Below the pieces are notes generated by a model. The model had not been told where the DNA came from and ran no database searches. It saw nothing but the letters and a program-made list of their open reading frames with translations. Shown here piece after piece: positions 35,516-47,318 of a stretch of 64,000 bases of DNA. The stretch spans positions 228,501 through 292,500 of the forward strand of contig JAFMOC010000108.1 of assembly GCA_019802505.1 (NCBI GenBank). The letters run 5' to 3'. This DNA is from Corydoras sp. C115 (taxonomy: Eukaryota > Chordata > Actinopteri > Siluriformes > Callichthyidae). The position numbers were made by a program, and so were the translations under genes. Positions within the stretch are counted from its first letter, which is position 1. Each line of letters starts with the position of its first letter.

Positions 35516-35808
35516 GGGCAGCATGGTGGCTTAGTGGTAATCATGTTCTCCTCTCAGTGGTGGGGATCCCAGGTTCAAATCCCAATATGGGTGGAGTTTC
35601 CATGTTCCATGTTCCTGAGTCGGTTTCCTCCGTGATCACCGGTTGCCTCCTACAGTCCAAATACATGGTTAATTAAATATAATTTATCAAGATAATTAAA
35701 TGCTCTAAATTTCCCCATATAGTGTGTGTTTGTGTGTGTGTCTGTGTGAGTGAGGGTGTCCTGTATCTTCACAGCGTCCAAAACGTTCTCCCCTGGATGG
35801 GAACTGTT
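35516..35808 (+). mobile_element. V-SINE, tail truncated
   Basis: Head gggcagcatggtggcttagt, V-core and body to gttctcccctggatggg. Confidence 0.87.
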
Positions 35809-35884
35809 ATCGGTTACAGTAAAGATATCACAGACTTTGTAGTCTTTGTGGACTACAGTACATTCTGTGTACGTCCCCTTTACT

Positions 35885-36005
35885 CTGTTTTCTAATGGTC
35901 AGGACCCCGATGGTACAACCACAGAGCAGGTATTATTTGGTCAGTGCATTATTCCTATCCCAGCAGTGTTACTGAGGTGTTTAAATGAAAAAAGTCCATC
36001 TACAT
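35885..36005 (+). repeat. Unclassified teleost interspersed repeat fragment
   Basis: atggtcaggaccccgatggt, accacagagcaggtattatt and tgaggtgtttaaa match a widespread fish repeat I recognise by wording. The family name is uncertain. Confidence 0.5.
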
Positions 36006-36009
36006 GGTA

Positions 36010-36895
36010 AGTGGAGAAAATAGACAATGGAGCAAGAAGGCATTGTGTACAAACGTTTGATTGGTACTGGATTTTTCTACATGTTTTAATGAGTTATTTT
36101 ATGCTGCAGTGCTATTAATAAAGTTAATTACATTTATCTAACATATCTTTCTTTAGTTTTTGAAATTTAGATTGTGAATCCACGTTCCCATACAAGTGCA
36201 GTAGTGCCCTTTACCACTGAACAATGACCATTAAAAAAATGAGTATGGACTAATTAGTATTAATCCTGATTGATAAACCTATCAATCATCTATCACTATT
36301 CTATCTAGAATTCTTGTCACTCTCAGCATATAGTTTTGTAGTCTCACTCATTAAAATCATCTTCATGGCAAAATGAACTCTGAAAGATCCAGGCATATTA
36401 TTTATGTTGTGAACATGATTTATAAAATATTAGAGATTACAATGATTTGTACTTGTTACTGGGTACAGCATGCTGGTCAGATATGTGGGCACACTAGGTC
36501 CAACCACATGAGATCAAAACCATAAGATTCAAAAATATGTTTAAAGTTTGTTTAAATAATCATAATAAAAGCAACATAAATAAGCACACATGCATATTCT
36601 ACATGCCACGCATAGCGTCTGATGATACCTAGTAGCCACTCTGAACAAACCCTTTGTGTACAATGTCCCAGCATTAAACTGCAAGCCCTTTAAGTGTTTG
36701 ACACTGGGACCAATAATTGTATGTAGATGCATCTTCAGGTGTAGCACCACATACACCACTGCCACAAGCTGCATGGCTACAGCCAAAAAAAACTTGAGCT
36801 ACATCGTGTGCTGCCCGAAGAAGCCAAGTGCACAATATTATTGATATTTAACATATAACTGTCATTCAAATAAAAAACAAATAGCTAAAAAAACT
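36010..36895. other. Unannotated stretch
   Basis: No repeat family recognised. A minus-strand frame of 81 codons at 36541-36786 has no recognisable domain. Confidence 0.35.
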
Positions 36896-36901
36896 AATAA
36901 A

Positions 36902-37178
36902 TTCATTCATTCTTTTCTGCTTAATTTTCTACTAGGGTTGCAGGAAGGTTCCCAATTCCTATCCACAGGAGAATGTTTCAGGCACTGGGCAGATAATCCC
37001 AAGAAATGGCACCAATCTATCGCTGGGCACATTCACTCAAACACACTACATGAGGTAAATTTATCTTTAGGGAAACCCAAGCAGACACAAGGAACAACAT
37101 TGAAACTCCACCTAGATGGGGATTCGAACCTGGAATCCCCAGCGCTAAGAGGCAAACGTGCTAACCACTAAGCCACAC
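36902..37178 (-). mobile_element. V-SINE with core deletion
   Basis: Tail attcattcattcttttctgc, body and head ending ctaaccactaagccaca. Most of the V-core is missing. Confidence 0.85.
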
Positions 37179-37179
37179 A

Positions 37180-37788
37180 CAATAATATCAATCATTCATT
37201 TAATGGTTTGGTAAATGATTAGGATTAACTATTGTTACAAAAACACTTTCTACTATTTGATTGTTGGCATTTGACCAAAAACACCAATAGAGATCCAGTG
37301 ATTTTACACACCAAAAAGACTTCAGTATTTGAACTGATAAGAGTTTTAGCAGCAAGAAGGACAAAATGTTCAAATACACCAAGTCCTCACTTTTAGTATG
37401 AACCATTTGTCTCCCTGAAAATGTGTTGAAGACATCCAGTGAGTCAGCAGCACAACGTGTTTTGAGCATTCCAAGTTTGAAAAGAGTCTCAGTCATAACT
37501 GAAACGTAAAATATCAGATATTATTTTCAGTAAGGTTTTCCTTTTATGTGGTTTTTATATTCCTGCTCAGTAAACTTGACAAATAATTGATTTCAAATTC
37601 ATTGGATCTGGTTTATGGGAGCAGTACTGCTAATAAGGATTGAAAATGGAGGATGGAGCTGTCCAGGCTTTGGATTAAGTGCCAACATTACTTTTAAACA
37701 ATTTTGTAAAATAATTTGTTTTAAAAACTGTTCTGAGATGAAACTGTACTGTACGTGACTTTAATACTTAATTTTACTTTCCCTCCTT
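37180..37788. other. Unannotated stretch
   Basis: No repeat family recognised. The 98-codon minus-strand frame at 37200-37496 shows no domain. Confidence 0.35.
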
Positions 37789-37790
37789 TC

Positions 37791-38052
37791 ATGTGGCTTA
37801 GTGGCTTAGTGGTAAGCATGTTTGCCTCACAGTGCAGGGGATCCAGGTTCAAATTCCGATCTGGGTGAAGTTTCCCTATGTTCTTCCCATTCCAAGTGGG
37901 TTTCCTCCAGGATCACCAATTTCCTCCCACAGTCTAAAAACATGGATTCAAAGTAAATTTACTGCTCTAAATTAATTATATATTAGGTCCGTGGGTGGGG
38001 ATTTTCCTGGGGGTTCGAGGGGAGAACGTACACCCAGGACAGGACGCTATTG
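37791..38052 (+). mobile_element. V-SINE head and core joined to a reversed SINE fragment
   Basis: The + head (tggcttagtggtaagcatg) and V-core run to about 37975. They are followed by a minus-strand body fragment (ggggagaacgtacacccagg) to 38052. Confidence 0.75.
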
Positions 38053-38340
38053 TGGTACAGGTTTTGCTCCAGGCATGAATTGATTGGGCACATACAGTCA
38101 CATTTTGCTTAACATTATCATAAAGTATTACCCTTAAGACTTGATATAACTGTTAGTGTTATTAACAATTATTCGTGCTCATGCATGTCAGAACGTAACT
38201 ACCTGCCTACATGCAGCGATGCCTTAAAATTGCAGTTCATACACATATTATTTATAGTATCTGTGTTTTATCAAACAATACAATACCAGAAAAATTATTT
38301 GCATGTCGAGTATGCAAATAATTTAAAGAATATTTTTATT

Positions 38341-38678
38341 GGGTGGCTAAGTGGTTAGCACGTTCGCCTCTTAGCGCTAGGGATTCTCGGTTCGAATCCC
38401 CATCTGCGTGGAGTTTCCATGTTCTCCCCGTGTCCGCGTGGGTTTCCTCCGGGTTCTCCGGTTTCCTCCCACAGTCCAAAAACATGGATCAAGTCAATTG
38501 AATTCTCAAAATTGCCCCATATAGAGTGTGTTTGTGTGAGTGTGTGCCCAGCGATGGATTGGCGCCCTGTCCTGGGTCTATCTGCCCAGCGCCCGAGATG
38601 TTCTCCCCTGGATGGGCATGGGGAACCCCACCGCGACCCTAATAGAGGATAAAGCGGGTGATAATGAATGAATGAATA
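38341..38678 (+). mobile_element. V-SINE, nearly full length, well preserved
   Basis: Starts gggtggctaagtggttagca; complete core, body and tail gataatgaatgaatgaat. Its low divergence from other copies suggests a young insertion. Confidence 0.92.
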
Positions 38679-38776
38679 TTTTTATTATGTATAGGCTTGA
38701 TCACTGAGGTTTGATGAGTGTAAATGCTGACATTGCAAATATACTTTATGATTTTCAAAGTTTTCAGCTTTCAAAC

Positions 38777-38972
38777 GTGGATCAAGTCAATTGAGTTCTC
38801 CAAATTGCCCCATATAGAGTATGTATGTGTGCGTGAGTGTGTACCCAGCGATAGATTGGCGCCCTGTCCTGGGTGTATCTGCCCAGCACCCGAAACGTTC
38901 TCCCCTGGGTGGGCATGGGGAACAACCCCGCAACCCTAATATAGGATAAAATAGAAGATAATGAATGAATGA
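38777..38972 (+). mobile_element. V-SINE, 5' truncated
   Basis: Begins at the end of the core (cgtggatcaagtcaattgag) and keeps body and tail. Confidence 0.9.
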
Positions 38973-39074
38973 ACTTTTGATACATAAAACATTTTGTGAA
39001 TTTGTGCTGGCGCTGTGTGAGATGGCTGCTTCTCCAGTAGCTTGGTAGTTTTTAGCTGTTTAAGACACTTTTCT

Positions 39075-39545
39075 TCTTCTGCAAAAAAGTCATGTGAATG
39101 TTTTATTAGACAGTAGTTGCCAGTGACCTGTTTTACACCGTGATGTGCTGGGTGGGCAGCATATCCAAGAAAGACACATACAGGTTGGACAAATCAGGCT
39201 GGTTCTGTGGTTGGAAGGAAGCTGGACTCTCTGATGACGGCGGCAGAGAAGAGGATTACTGCTTCTTCCTAAATGCAGGACCAACAGACTTAAAAAGTCA
39301 TTGTCCCTCATGCCATCAAACTGTACAACTTCTCTCTAGGGAGGAGTAGGAGTAACAGAACAACATTTTGGTGCAATAACATATATTTTATATTATAATA
39401 TATACTGTATATACTTGTGATGTACCCCTTTTCTCTCGTTCCATTTCTTTGCTACTGGTTCCTTACTAAGGGACTAAGGGAATCCTCCCAATGGGATCAA
39501 GAAATTTATCTTATCTTATCTTATTTTATCTTATTTTATCTTACA
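39075..39545 (+). mobile_element. Non-LTR retrotransposon (Rex/CR1-like) 3' end
   Basis: Words gtgctgggtgggcagcatat, tacaggttggacaaatcagg and catcaaactgtacaacttct resemble the C-terminal coding end of a fish LINE distinct from L2. It ends ggatcaagaaatttatctta with a (TTATC)n tail at 39506-39543. The family name is inferred, not proven. Confidence 0.65.
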
Positions 39546-39938
39546 CTAAATTTAAAAGTGAACATTGTAATTGTGCTAATGCATACATAAAATAATGAAA
39601 AAAAACAACTACAATAAATACTGAAGCATGACTGGAATGAGGTCAAACCATAAGATAACTCGATTCCCATAAGTGTACTTGTGTTTTTATGGTTCTGTGC
39701 CATTGCGTAAGGGAAATGCTTTTTGCAGCAGAGTACCTCAGGGCAAAGTACTTCATCTGCAAGCTCTTACCTGTGAGAAGGCCAAAGGCACCTCTATGAA
39801 CGTCACAACAGCAGATCCTTAGACTGAGCAAGCTAAAGAGTATGCAGGACTGGACCAGAGCCAGACTGAGTCAGTGTTTCTGCCACTCTTTCTCTCTTTC
39901 TAACTCTACCTTACTGTTTTACTCTCTTACCCCCCCCC

Positions 39939-39956
39939 CACACACACACACACGTA

Positions 39957-40024
<68 letters not shown>
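39939..40024. repeat. (CA)n microsatellite
   Basis: About 40 CA units with two interruptions, preceded by a C-run. Confidence 0.95.
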
Positions 40025-40026
<2 letters not shown>

Positions 40027-40130
40027 TGCTCAAATCAGATTAAAATAGTAAAAAAAAAACAATGTTACAGGTTCTATCCTTCATTTTTTTTATGCTAGCC
40101 ATTATATTTATATAAGGAAGGTTTACCAAA

Positions 40131-40455
40131 AGATGATGTGATGTCTTAGTGATTAGTACATTTGCCTCTCAGTGCTGCGGATTCCTGGTTCGAATCCCAA
40201 TCTGGGTGGAGTTTCCATGTTCTCCCCGTGTCCACGTGGGTTTCCTCAGGGTTCTCTAGTTTCCTCCAACAGTCCAAAAAAAATGGATCAAGGTCAATTG
40301 AAATCTCCAAATTACCCCATATAGAGTGTGTTTGAGTGTGTGTCTGTGTGAGTGAGTGTGTTCCCAGCGATAGATTGGCGCCCTGTCCTGGGTGTATCTG
40401 CCCAGCGCCCGAAATGCTCTTCCCTGGATGGGCATGGGGAACCCCTGCCCCCAAC
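40131..40455 (+). mobile_element. V-SINE, tail truncated
   Basis: Head atgtcttagtgattagtaca with B box ggttcgaatcc, core, and body to gggcatggggaacccc. Confidence 0.9.
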
Positions 40456-40459
40456 ATGG

Positions 40460-40945
40460 CAACATGTTCAGAGTACCTTAATGTCTTTTACCAAATTATT
40501 CTACCAGTTCCTTTTTGCATGATCGAAATGTTATAAAGAAATATAAAATAAGTTATTGAAAATAGTCAGTTTATTTTCTAAAAAAAAGCTAAAATAAGTG
40601 CCACTGCATTACTCAAAAAACAAAAGGAAGACATTTGTGACTAGGATTTATGGGTGAAGGTGTCACTTGCAAAACTAAAAAAGGGCCAAAAATTTAAGGC
40701 ACTAGGCCTAAATTAATCCCCCACACATCTGCTAAGTCTAACAGAACTCTGTAGGCATCAAACAAAAACTGTGGGTGCTGATTTATGGCTCAAGCTTTTA
40801 GTGTGAACAGTGCAACATGTGGTTATTATTCAGTCACATACCAAGAAAACCTCAGTGCTATACTTTAATATTGCAAATATGTAATGTGTCATACTAATAA
40901 TGAAATTTTATAATAAAGAAGTATAACTTTAGTTTATATACCTTT
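40460..40945. other. Unannotated AT-rich stretch
   Basis: No gene or repeat family recognised. Confidence 0.35.
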
Positions 40946-40949
40946 AAAC

Positions 40950-41240
40950 CCCCGAAGAGCAAGCCAAAGCGACAGTGGCAAGAAAAAACTGCCTGTTATG
41001 TTGCTATTTTAAGGAAGAAACCTTAAGAGGACCAAGGCTCAGTGAGGGACTCAACCTCCTTGAGTGGCCGGGCAGCTTCAACAGTGTACGACAGCCATGT
41101 ACATTTTGTGTGGTGATCAGGTGTTCATATTTAACAACTGGATAAACTATAACAATTGGAAAAATATATATGAGTCCATTGAGGGCACCCTGCAGGGCTG
41201 CCAATCCAATAGAAATCAAGGTTACATCCAGTAATTGTCG
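40950..41240 (+). repeat. Unclassified teleost interspersed repeat, copy 2
   Basis: gcgacagtggcaagaaaaaa, aaggaagaaaccttaagagg, then the block shared with 8205-8300 (tatttaacaactgg, attgagggcaccctgcaggg). Confidence 0.7.
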
Positions 41241-41437
41241 TAGCCGCAGACCAACTGGTAATTGGCAACACCTCAAAAAAAAAACAAACAAGAAAAGCAG
41301 TTAGAGGTAATAAATCACAGCACCTAAGCAATAACCAGAGTTTGATTAACACAGTGCACCATGTGCATGTTAATTTGTATATAAAACTTTCCGTATTCCA
41401 TTTACAAAACTTAAGATTCTAAATTGAATTTCCAAAG

Positions 41438-41545
41438 TAAACCCACACGAACAGAACATGGAAAATTCACCCACATTGGGACTGGAACCTGGATCCCCTG
41501 CGCTTAGAGACAAATGTGCTAACCACTAAGCCACCGTGCCACCCT
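41438..41545 (-). mobile_element. V-SINE head fragment
   Basis: Reverse complement of core end and head: aacatggaaaattcacccac, then ctaaccactaagccaccgtg. Confidence 0.8.
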
Positions 41546-41575
41546 AACTAGTACTGCCTATGCCTATATTGTAAA

Positions 41576-41615
41576 TATAATATAACATAATATAATATAA
41601 TATAATATAATATAA
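41576..41615. repeat. (TAATA)n pentanucleotide repeat
   Basis: Eight or so units immediately before a SINE head. The same motif separates the following SINEs. Confidence 0.85.
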
Positions 41616-42214
41616 GGGCGGGCGGCACGGTGGCTTAGTGGTTAGCACGTTTGCCTCTCAGCGCTAGGGATTCCCCATGGGGTTTGAATCCCCATCTGGG
41701 TGGAGTTTCCATGTTCTCCCCGTGTCCGTGTGGGTTTCCTCCGGGTTCTCCGGTTTCCTCCCACAGACCAAAAACTTGGATCAGGTCAATTGAGTTCTCC
41801 AAATTGCCCCATGTAGAGTGTGTTTGTGCACGTGTCTGTGTGTGAGTGTGTGCCCAGCGATAGATTGGCACCCTGTTCTGGGTGTATCTGCCCAGCGCCC
41901 GAAACGTTCTCCCCTGGATGGGCATGGGGAACCCCTCCGCGACCCTTTCATTCATTCATTATCTCCCGCTTTATCCTCTATTAGGGTCGCGGTGGGGTTC
42001 CCCATGCACATCCAGGGGAGAACGTTTCGGGCGCTGGGCAGATAGACCCTGGACAGAGCACCAATCCATCGCTGGACACACACTCACTCACACAGACACA
42101 CTCTATATGGGGCAATTTTTGAGAATCCAATTGACTTGATCCATGTTTTTGATCCATGTCGCCCCCCCCACGACCCTAATATAGGATAAAGCAGAAGATA
42201 ATGAATTAATGAAT
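41616..42214 (+). mobile_element. V-SINE interrupted near its tail by a reversed V-SINE (41947-42160)
   Basis: The + copy runs head to ccgcgaccct at 41946. A minus copy (ttcattcattcattatctcc to tgatccatgt) follows, and the + tail resumes at cgaccctaatataggataaa (42171). The duplicated cgaccct at both junctions looks like a target-site duplication. Confidence 0.85.
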
Positions 42215-42220
42215 AATATA

Positions 42221-42547
42221 AGGGCTTCACAAAGGCTTAGTGGTTACTGCATTTGCCTCTCAGCGCTGGGGATTCCAGGTTTGAATCCCAATCTGGGTGT
42301 CCACGTGGGCTTCCTCTGAGTTCTCCGCTTTACTCCCACAGTCCAAAACCATGGATTCAAGGTAAATTGAATGCTTTAAATTGCCCCATATATATATAGC
42401 ATGTGTGCATACAGTATGTGAGTGAGTATGCCCAGCAATAGACTGGTGCCCTGTCCCGGTTGTATCTGCCCAGCATCTGAAACGTCCTCCCATGTGTAAG
42501 CATTCATTATCTTCTATTAAAGAATTAATTGTAGGATAATGAATGAA
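42221..42547 (+). mobile_element. V-SINE
   Basis: Head cacaaaggcttagtggttac, shortened core, body, and tail ending gataatgaatgaac against the next pentanucleotide array. Confidence 0.87.
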
Positions 42548-42645
42548 CATAATATAATATAATATAACATAACATAACATAACATAACATAACATAACAT
42601 AACATAACATAACATAACATAACATAACATAACATAATATAATAT
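42548..42645. repeat. (AACAT)n / (TAATA)n pentanucleotide array
   Basis: About 20 units, most aacat, with aatat variants at both edges. Confidence 0.95.
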
Positions 42646-42972
42646 AGGCTTAGTGGTTAGCACGTTCACCTCTCAGCGCTAGGGATTCCCGGTTCGAATC
42701 CCCATCTAGGTGGAGTTTCCATGTTCTCCCCGTGTCTGCGTGGGTTTCCTCCGGGTTCTCTGGTCTCCTCCCACAGTCCAAAAACATGGATCAATTCAAT
42801 TGAATTCTCCAAATTGCCCCATATAGAGTGTGTATGCGTGCGTGTTTGTGTGAGTGAGTGTGTGCCCAGCGATGGATCTGCCCAGCGCCCAAAACGTTCT
42901 CCCCTGGATGGGCATGGAGAACCCCACGGCGACCCTAATATAGGATAAAGCGGGTGATAATGAATGAATGAA
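42646..42972 (+). mobile_element. V-SINE
   Basis: Starts aggcttagtggttagcacgt; core and body present with a short deletion (gatggatctgcccagcg); tail gataatgaatgaatgaat. Confidence 0.9.
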
Positions 42973-43013
42973 TAATATAATATAATATAATATAGTATAA
43001 TATAATATAATAT
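42973..43013. repeat. (TAATA)n pentanucleotide repeat
   Basis: Eight units with one variant, linking two SINEs. Confidence 0.9.
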
Positions 43014-43371
43014 AGGGTGGCAGGGTGGCTTACTGGTTAGCACGTTCGCCTCTCAGCACTAGGGATTTTCGAATCCCCATCTGGGTGGAGTTTCCATGTT
43101 CTCCCTGTGTCCGCGTGGGTTTCCTCCGGGTTCTCCTGTTTCCTCTCACAGTCCAAAAACATGGATGAAGTGAATTGAGTTCTCCAAATTGCCCCATATA
43201 GAGTGTGTCTGTGTGAGTGAGTGAGTGAGTGTGTGCCCAGCGATGGATTGTGTGTGCCCTGTCCTGGTTGTGTCTGCCCAGTGCCAGAAATGTTTTCCCT
43301 TGGATGGGCATGGGGAACCCCCTCCCGTGACCCTAATATAGGATACAGCAGAAGATAATGGATGGATGGAT
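43014..43371 (+). mobile_element. V-SINE
   Basis: Head ggtggcagggtggcttactg, B box damaged, core and body present, tail gataatggatggatggataa leading again into taata units. Confidence 0.88.
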
Positions 43372-43389
43372 AATATAATATTATATAAT

Positions 43390-43970
43390 AATTTGTAACT
43401 GAGGCTGTTTGTGTGTACACATTGTTATGTAAATATGGCTATATACTGTATGCTTCAGACCACTGATTTATACTAATCAATGTATTTTGTGTGCATTCAC
43501 ACACTCGGCTCGCACTGTCTTTAACAAAATGTTAAATTAAAAGTTTTTTTCTCCAACCAAAATGATTGCACCATTTCTTTCAGTCGTGGTTGCTCCTGTA
43601 GTTAATTATTGCTTCCAACACTAACTGTATAAATGTTCATAGGGTGATGTATTTATAAATGCATCCAGAGAGGGGATAACACTTTTATTTCATTGTCATT
43701 GTCTTCCTGAAGTTAACATGGATTTCTTTAAAAAAGACATTTTCTCAATAGAAGAATGTCTCTGAAAAGTACACACCTTTATGTCAGTGATATCCTCATA
43801 CATTCTTTGGCTTGTAGGGGAAACAGCAGCTCCCAAAGGAAACAGACAGAGCAAGGTGCAAAATGCAAACTCCACACAGAAAGGATAAAACTCTGTTTCT
43901 TTTGACAATATCTATATTTATATTTGATAATAAAAAACAGAAACCAAGAATACGATGCTACTGGTATGAT
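43390..43970. other. Unannotated stretch
   Basis: No gene or repeat family recognised. Confidence 0.35.
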
Positions 43971-43975
43971 GATAC

Positions 43976-44228
43976 AGGTATGGTAGCTTAGTGGTTATGG
44001 TGTTGGGATATTAATCTGCCGGTTGTGGATTCAAATCCCCGGTCAACTGAAGTCATCTATGTGGGACCTTGAACAAGACCTTTAACCCGCATTTCTTCAG
44101 GGGGGCTGTGATTTAGCACCAACAAGGTTGGGACTCTACTGCCCAGTGCCCAAAATGTTTTTTTCTGCATGGGCATGGGGAACCCACCTACGAGCCTAGT
44201 AGAGGATTAAGCGGAAGATAATTAATGA
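43976..44228 (+). mobile_element. Chimeric SINE: head of second family, tail of V-SINE
   Basis: The 5' part (atggtagcttagtggttatg, B box gattcaaatccc, ccttgaacaagacctttaac) is the second SINE family. From actgcccagtgcccaaaatg onward it is the V-SINE body and tail (gaggattaagcggaagataa). Confidence 0.8.
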
Positions 44229-44229
44229 A

Positions 44230-45410
44230 AGATAATGAGATGAGAATTTTATTTTAAATTAAAGAGGTCTAACCTAATGTTAATCGAATAATTTGCCATT
44301 AAAAAAAATATATATATTATAGACTTGACATATTATTACATTAAATTCAGCATTTCCGATTCAGTGGAACACAAAAAAGAATAAATGTTTCTTATTTTAA
44401 ATAGTCTTTAGAATTTTTACATGATATTTTTACTGTTCTGTTGATGAGATTCACTGTGATATTTTTTATAAGGCGCAAGACAGCGATGAACCATGTCTGA
44501 GTAGAACTGTACCAATAATAAATGTTTATTGCAGGTTAGTAAGCACTCCAAAGGTGCTTATGAATAGAAACTAAAGTATTTGCCAAAACAAAACCTGAAC
44601 TGAACCGGCTTGCACTGGAAGCACAGCCTCTCCCAGGCATTTTGAAGCCTGTCTCACCCACGCAGGCATTAACTTGTGGGAGGGCACATATCACACATCT
44701 GATCAAAGCAGATTGCTCTGTTTGTTTAACATGGCAGAGCTCCAGCTGTTCTCAAGGCTGGGCAATATAAATGTGATACAACGATACAAATGTTTAACCA
44801 AGAATAACAACCAATTTCACTGGAAGTGTTCCGCCCTGTCTGTTTTTACCGTAAGAGCACCTGCCTTTATCAGGTAAAGGAGAGATGAGGGTCGGTCTCT
44901 GGGAGACAAGGGAGAAAAGTTCATCATGGAGGCAATAAGTATATATTAAAAAAAAATGTGGACAAAAGTACAAGGCACACCTCTTATTCAGTAAATTCAG
45001 TAAATCCTGATGTATCAATTGACTTCCATTACCACATAAGTATAAAATCAAGTGGCAAGACATACATTTTGGACAAATCTATGCTTTAATTTTTTTTTTT
45101 TTTTGTTTCAAGCCCTGACTTGACGACTTTTGTTTCAAGCCCTGACAACTATACTGACTTTACTGCAGGGGTAGGTTTTTGTGAAACTTTCTGTATTTAA
45201 TATGTTACAAATTTTGACCTTTATCCAAAAAGACCATTTTTTCATTCATTTTCTTGTTCATTTATATTATTTATTAGGTTTGCAGTGATACTGAGCTTTT
45301 TCCATCAAACACAGGATGATAATACATCGTAATACAGCAGACACACAAAACCATTTCTTTACACAAACCCTTACGGCCTCAAGTCTGTATTGCCACTAAT
45401 ATGTTTGTAC
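44230..45410. other. Unannotated intergenic DNA
   Basis: No gene or repeat family recognised. Somewhat GC-richer around 44580-44760. Confidence 0.35.
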
Positions 45411-45417
45411 TGGGGAG

Positions 45418-45712
45418 AATTGGTTTCAAATCCCAATCTGGGTGAAGTTTCCATGTTCTCCCCGTACCAGTGTGGGTTTTCTCTGGGTTCTCCAATTTCC
45501 TCCCACAGTCCAAAAACATGGATTTATGTTTGAAAGTAAATGGAATGCTTTACATTGCACCATGTGGTATGTGTTTATATGTGCATCTGTGTGAGTGAGT
45601 GTGTGCCCAGCGATAGATTGGCACCCTGTCCTATGAGTATCTTCCCAACGCCCCAAACGTCCTGCATGGGCATGGTACCCTAGTTATTAGGATTATTCAT
45701 TAATGAATAAAT
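45418..45712 (+). mobile_element. V-SINE, 5' truncated
   Basis: Begins at the B box region (ttggtttcaaatcccaatct); core, body and a tail ending ttcattaatgaataaat. Confidence 0.85.
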
Positions 45713-46050
45713 ATATGTTCAGACTGTGGAATAAAGCCATAACTCTCAGAGGAAACCCACATTGACACTGGGAGAACATGCTAACTCCACACAAAAAGGA
45801 CCATGTATGCCCAGCCCATAAACCAAACAGTTGAACTTTCTTAATGTGAGGCACCGTTGTACCACCCACCAGAAAAGTCACTATTTATTCATAAGCTTTT
45901 TTTCAAGCTTTTAATAACTGCTTTCTTTATAGTTCAGAATGTTTTGGTTATTGTTGCCCTGTACGCAAATTATTTCCCCTGAACTGGAAAGGAAAATCAA
46001 TTCAAAGTAATGATGTCAAAATGATAATGCTCTCGGTTATAATAATTTGT

Positions 46051-46475
46051 TGAAGGCAATAGGCTAAATATTGTACATTTATTTGGCATATTGGTCAATT
46101 ATTGGTCAACGATTATATATTATATACAGTAGGCATTCTAATGGTCACCAGCAGCTGTAGCATAGCAGAAAATGCACCTTACAATTATACACCTTAGTTT
46201 TACAAACAATTATAATAAAATGAAGACCATTAAAAATTGTTTATAATTGTTAATAACTGTTATAATAATAGTTTTAATGGAAATAAGTTGAAAGCAATAG
46301 GCTAAATATTGTATATTTATTTGGCATATTGGTCAATAAGATCATATATTATATACAGGAGGCAATCTGTTCGTCACCAGCAACAGTGCCATAGCAAAAA
46401 AAGGCACCGTAGTTTTACAATTATAACAAATGTAAGACCATTAATTATTGTTTGTTGTTTTAGAACTGTAACAGA
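46051..46475. repeat. Two-copy tandem duplication, unit about 238 bp
   Basis: caataggctaaatattgta, atttatttggcatattggtc, atattatatacag and gtcaccagcag-recur in order from 46051 and from 46289. Copies have diverged moderately. Confidence 0.9.
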
Positions 46476-46479
46476 TTAA

Positions 46480-47310
46480 AAAAAATAATTAACTGCCAGA
46501 CTGCCAAAAGTTTTTTTTTTCCATTAATGGTCAATATGATTATAAATCTTATAGCATATCTATAAGTCTATTAGCTTATCTATTATATTTAAAACATGAG
46601 ATAATATGTGCTGTTATTTAGATTTTAAATGCTGGGTCTCTGTGGTCTATGATGCACAAAAACTGACTGACGTACATGCACTCAGTCTTGACTTAGTCAT
46701 AAGCCAAATCATTAATGCAATATATATTATCTTTCAGTAAGAGATATGGATAAACACATGCGGTCAATTTTGTCTGGATTAATAATTATAAGATTTAAAA
46801 AAAAAAACATTGTTCATGAGACTCAGAAATATATTTTAGGACAGTAACAAACACTGACTGTTTTATAGTGAGACAGTCATGAACCTAATTGTCATACCAT
46901 TTATGAGCCAACTTCTCACGTAATAAAGCTGATTATTGAACCTATGCCTAATCCTGCAGTTTGACACCCCATATCTTAAACAGTGACTAATCTTTAACTG
47001 TTCCTTAATTTTTTACTTGATCGTACAGATACCATGGTACTCGCTGATCAAGCACAACAATGTTAAAGAAACAGTCCTGCTATTTTTGGGGTAGCTTAAA
47101 AAAATATAGTTCCTGGAAGATGTAGATTCTGTGTTGTCATGAGATGTCTTCAGTTAGCAGAAGCAGCATTAAAGCATGAAGCCTTTACCAATTAAGGGCA
47201 TAAACACAGAGGAAAGGGGCAGGGCTTCGGGTGCATGGCCAATGTTGAGGCAATTGCATCACATCTGGGATTTTCCCACTTTCATAGAGACTATTTTATA
47301 CCACTCAACA
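46480..47310. other. Unannotated AT-rich stretch
   Basis: No gene or repeat family recognised. Confidence 0.35.
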
Positions 47311-47318
47311 CTGAACTC

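Noticed and set aside
41635..41955. Minus-strand open frames of 60-130 codons across V-SINE copies (also near 26.2, 40.2, 42.7 and 43.1 kb)
   Set aside because: The same peptide pattern (GRYTQDRAPIYRWAHT, ETGEPGGNPRGH) recurs wherever a SINE lies. These are by-chance frames of a non-coding SINE.
42548..42645. Regularly spaced repeat resembling a CRISPR array
   Set aside because: It is a five-base microsatellite with no spacers, in a vertebrate genome.
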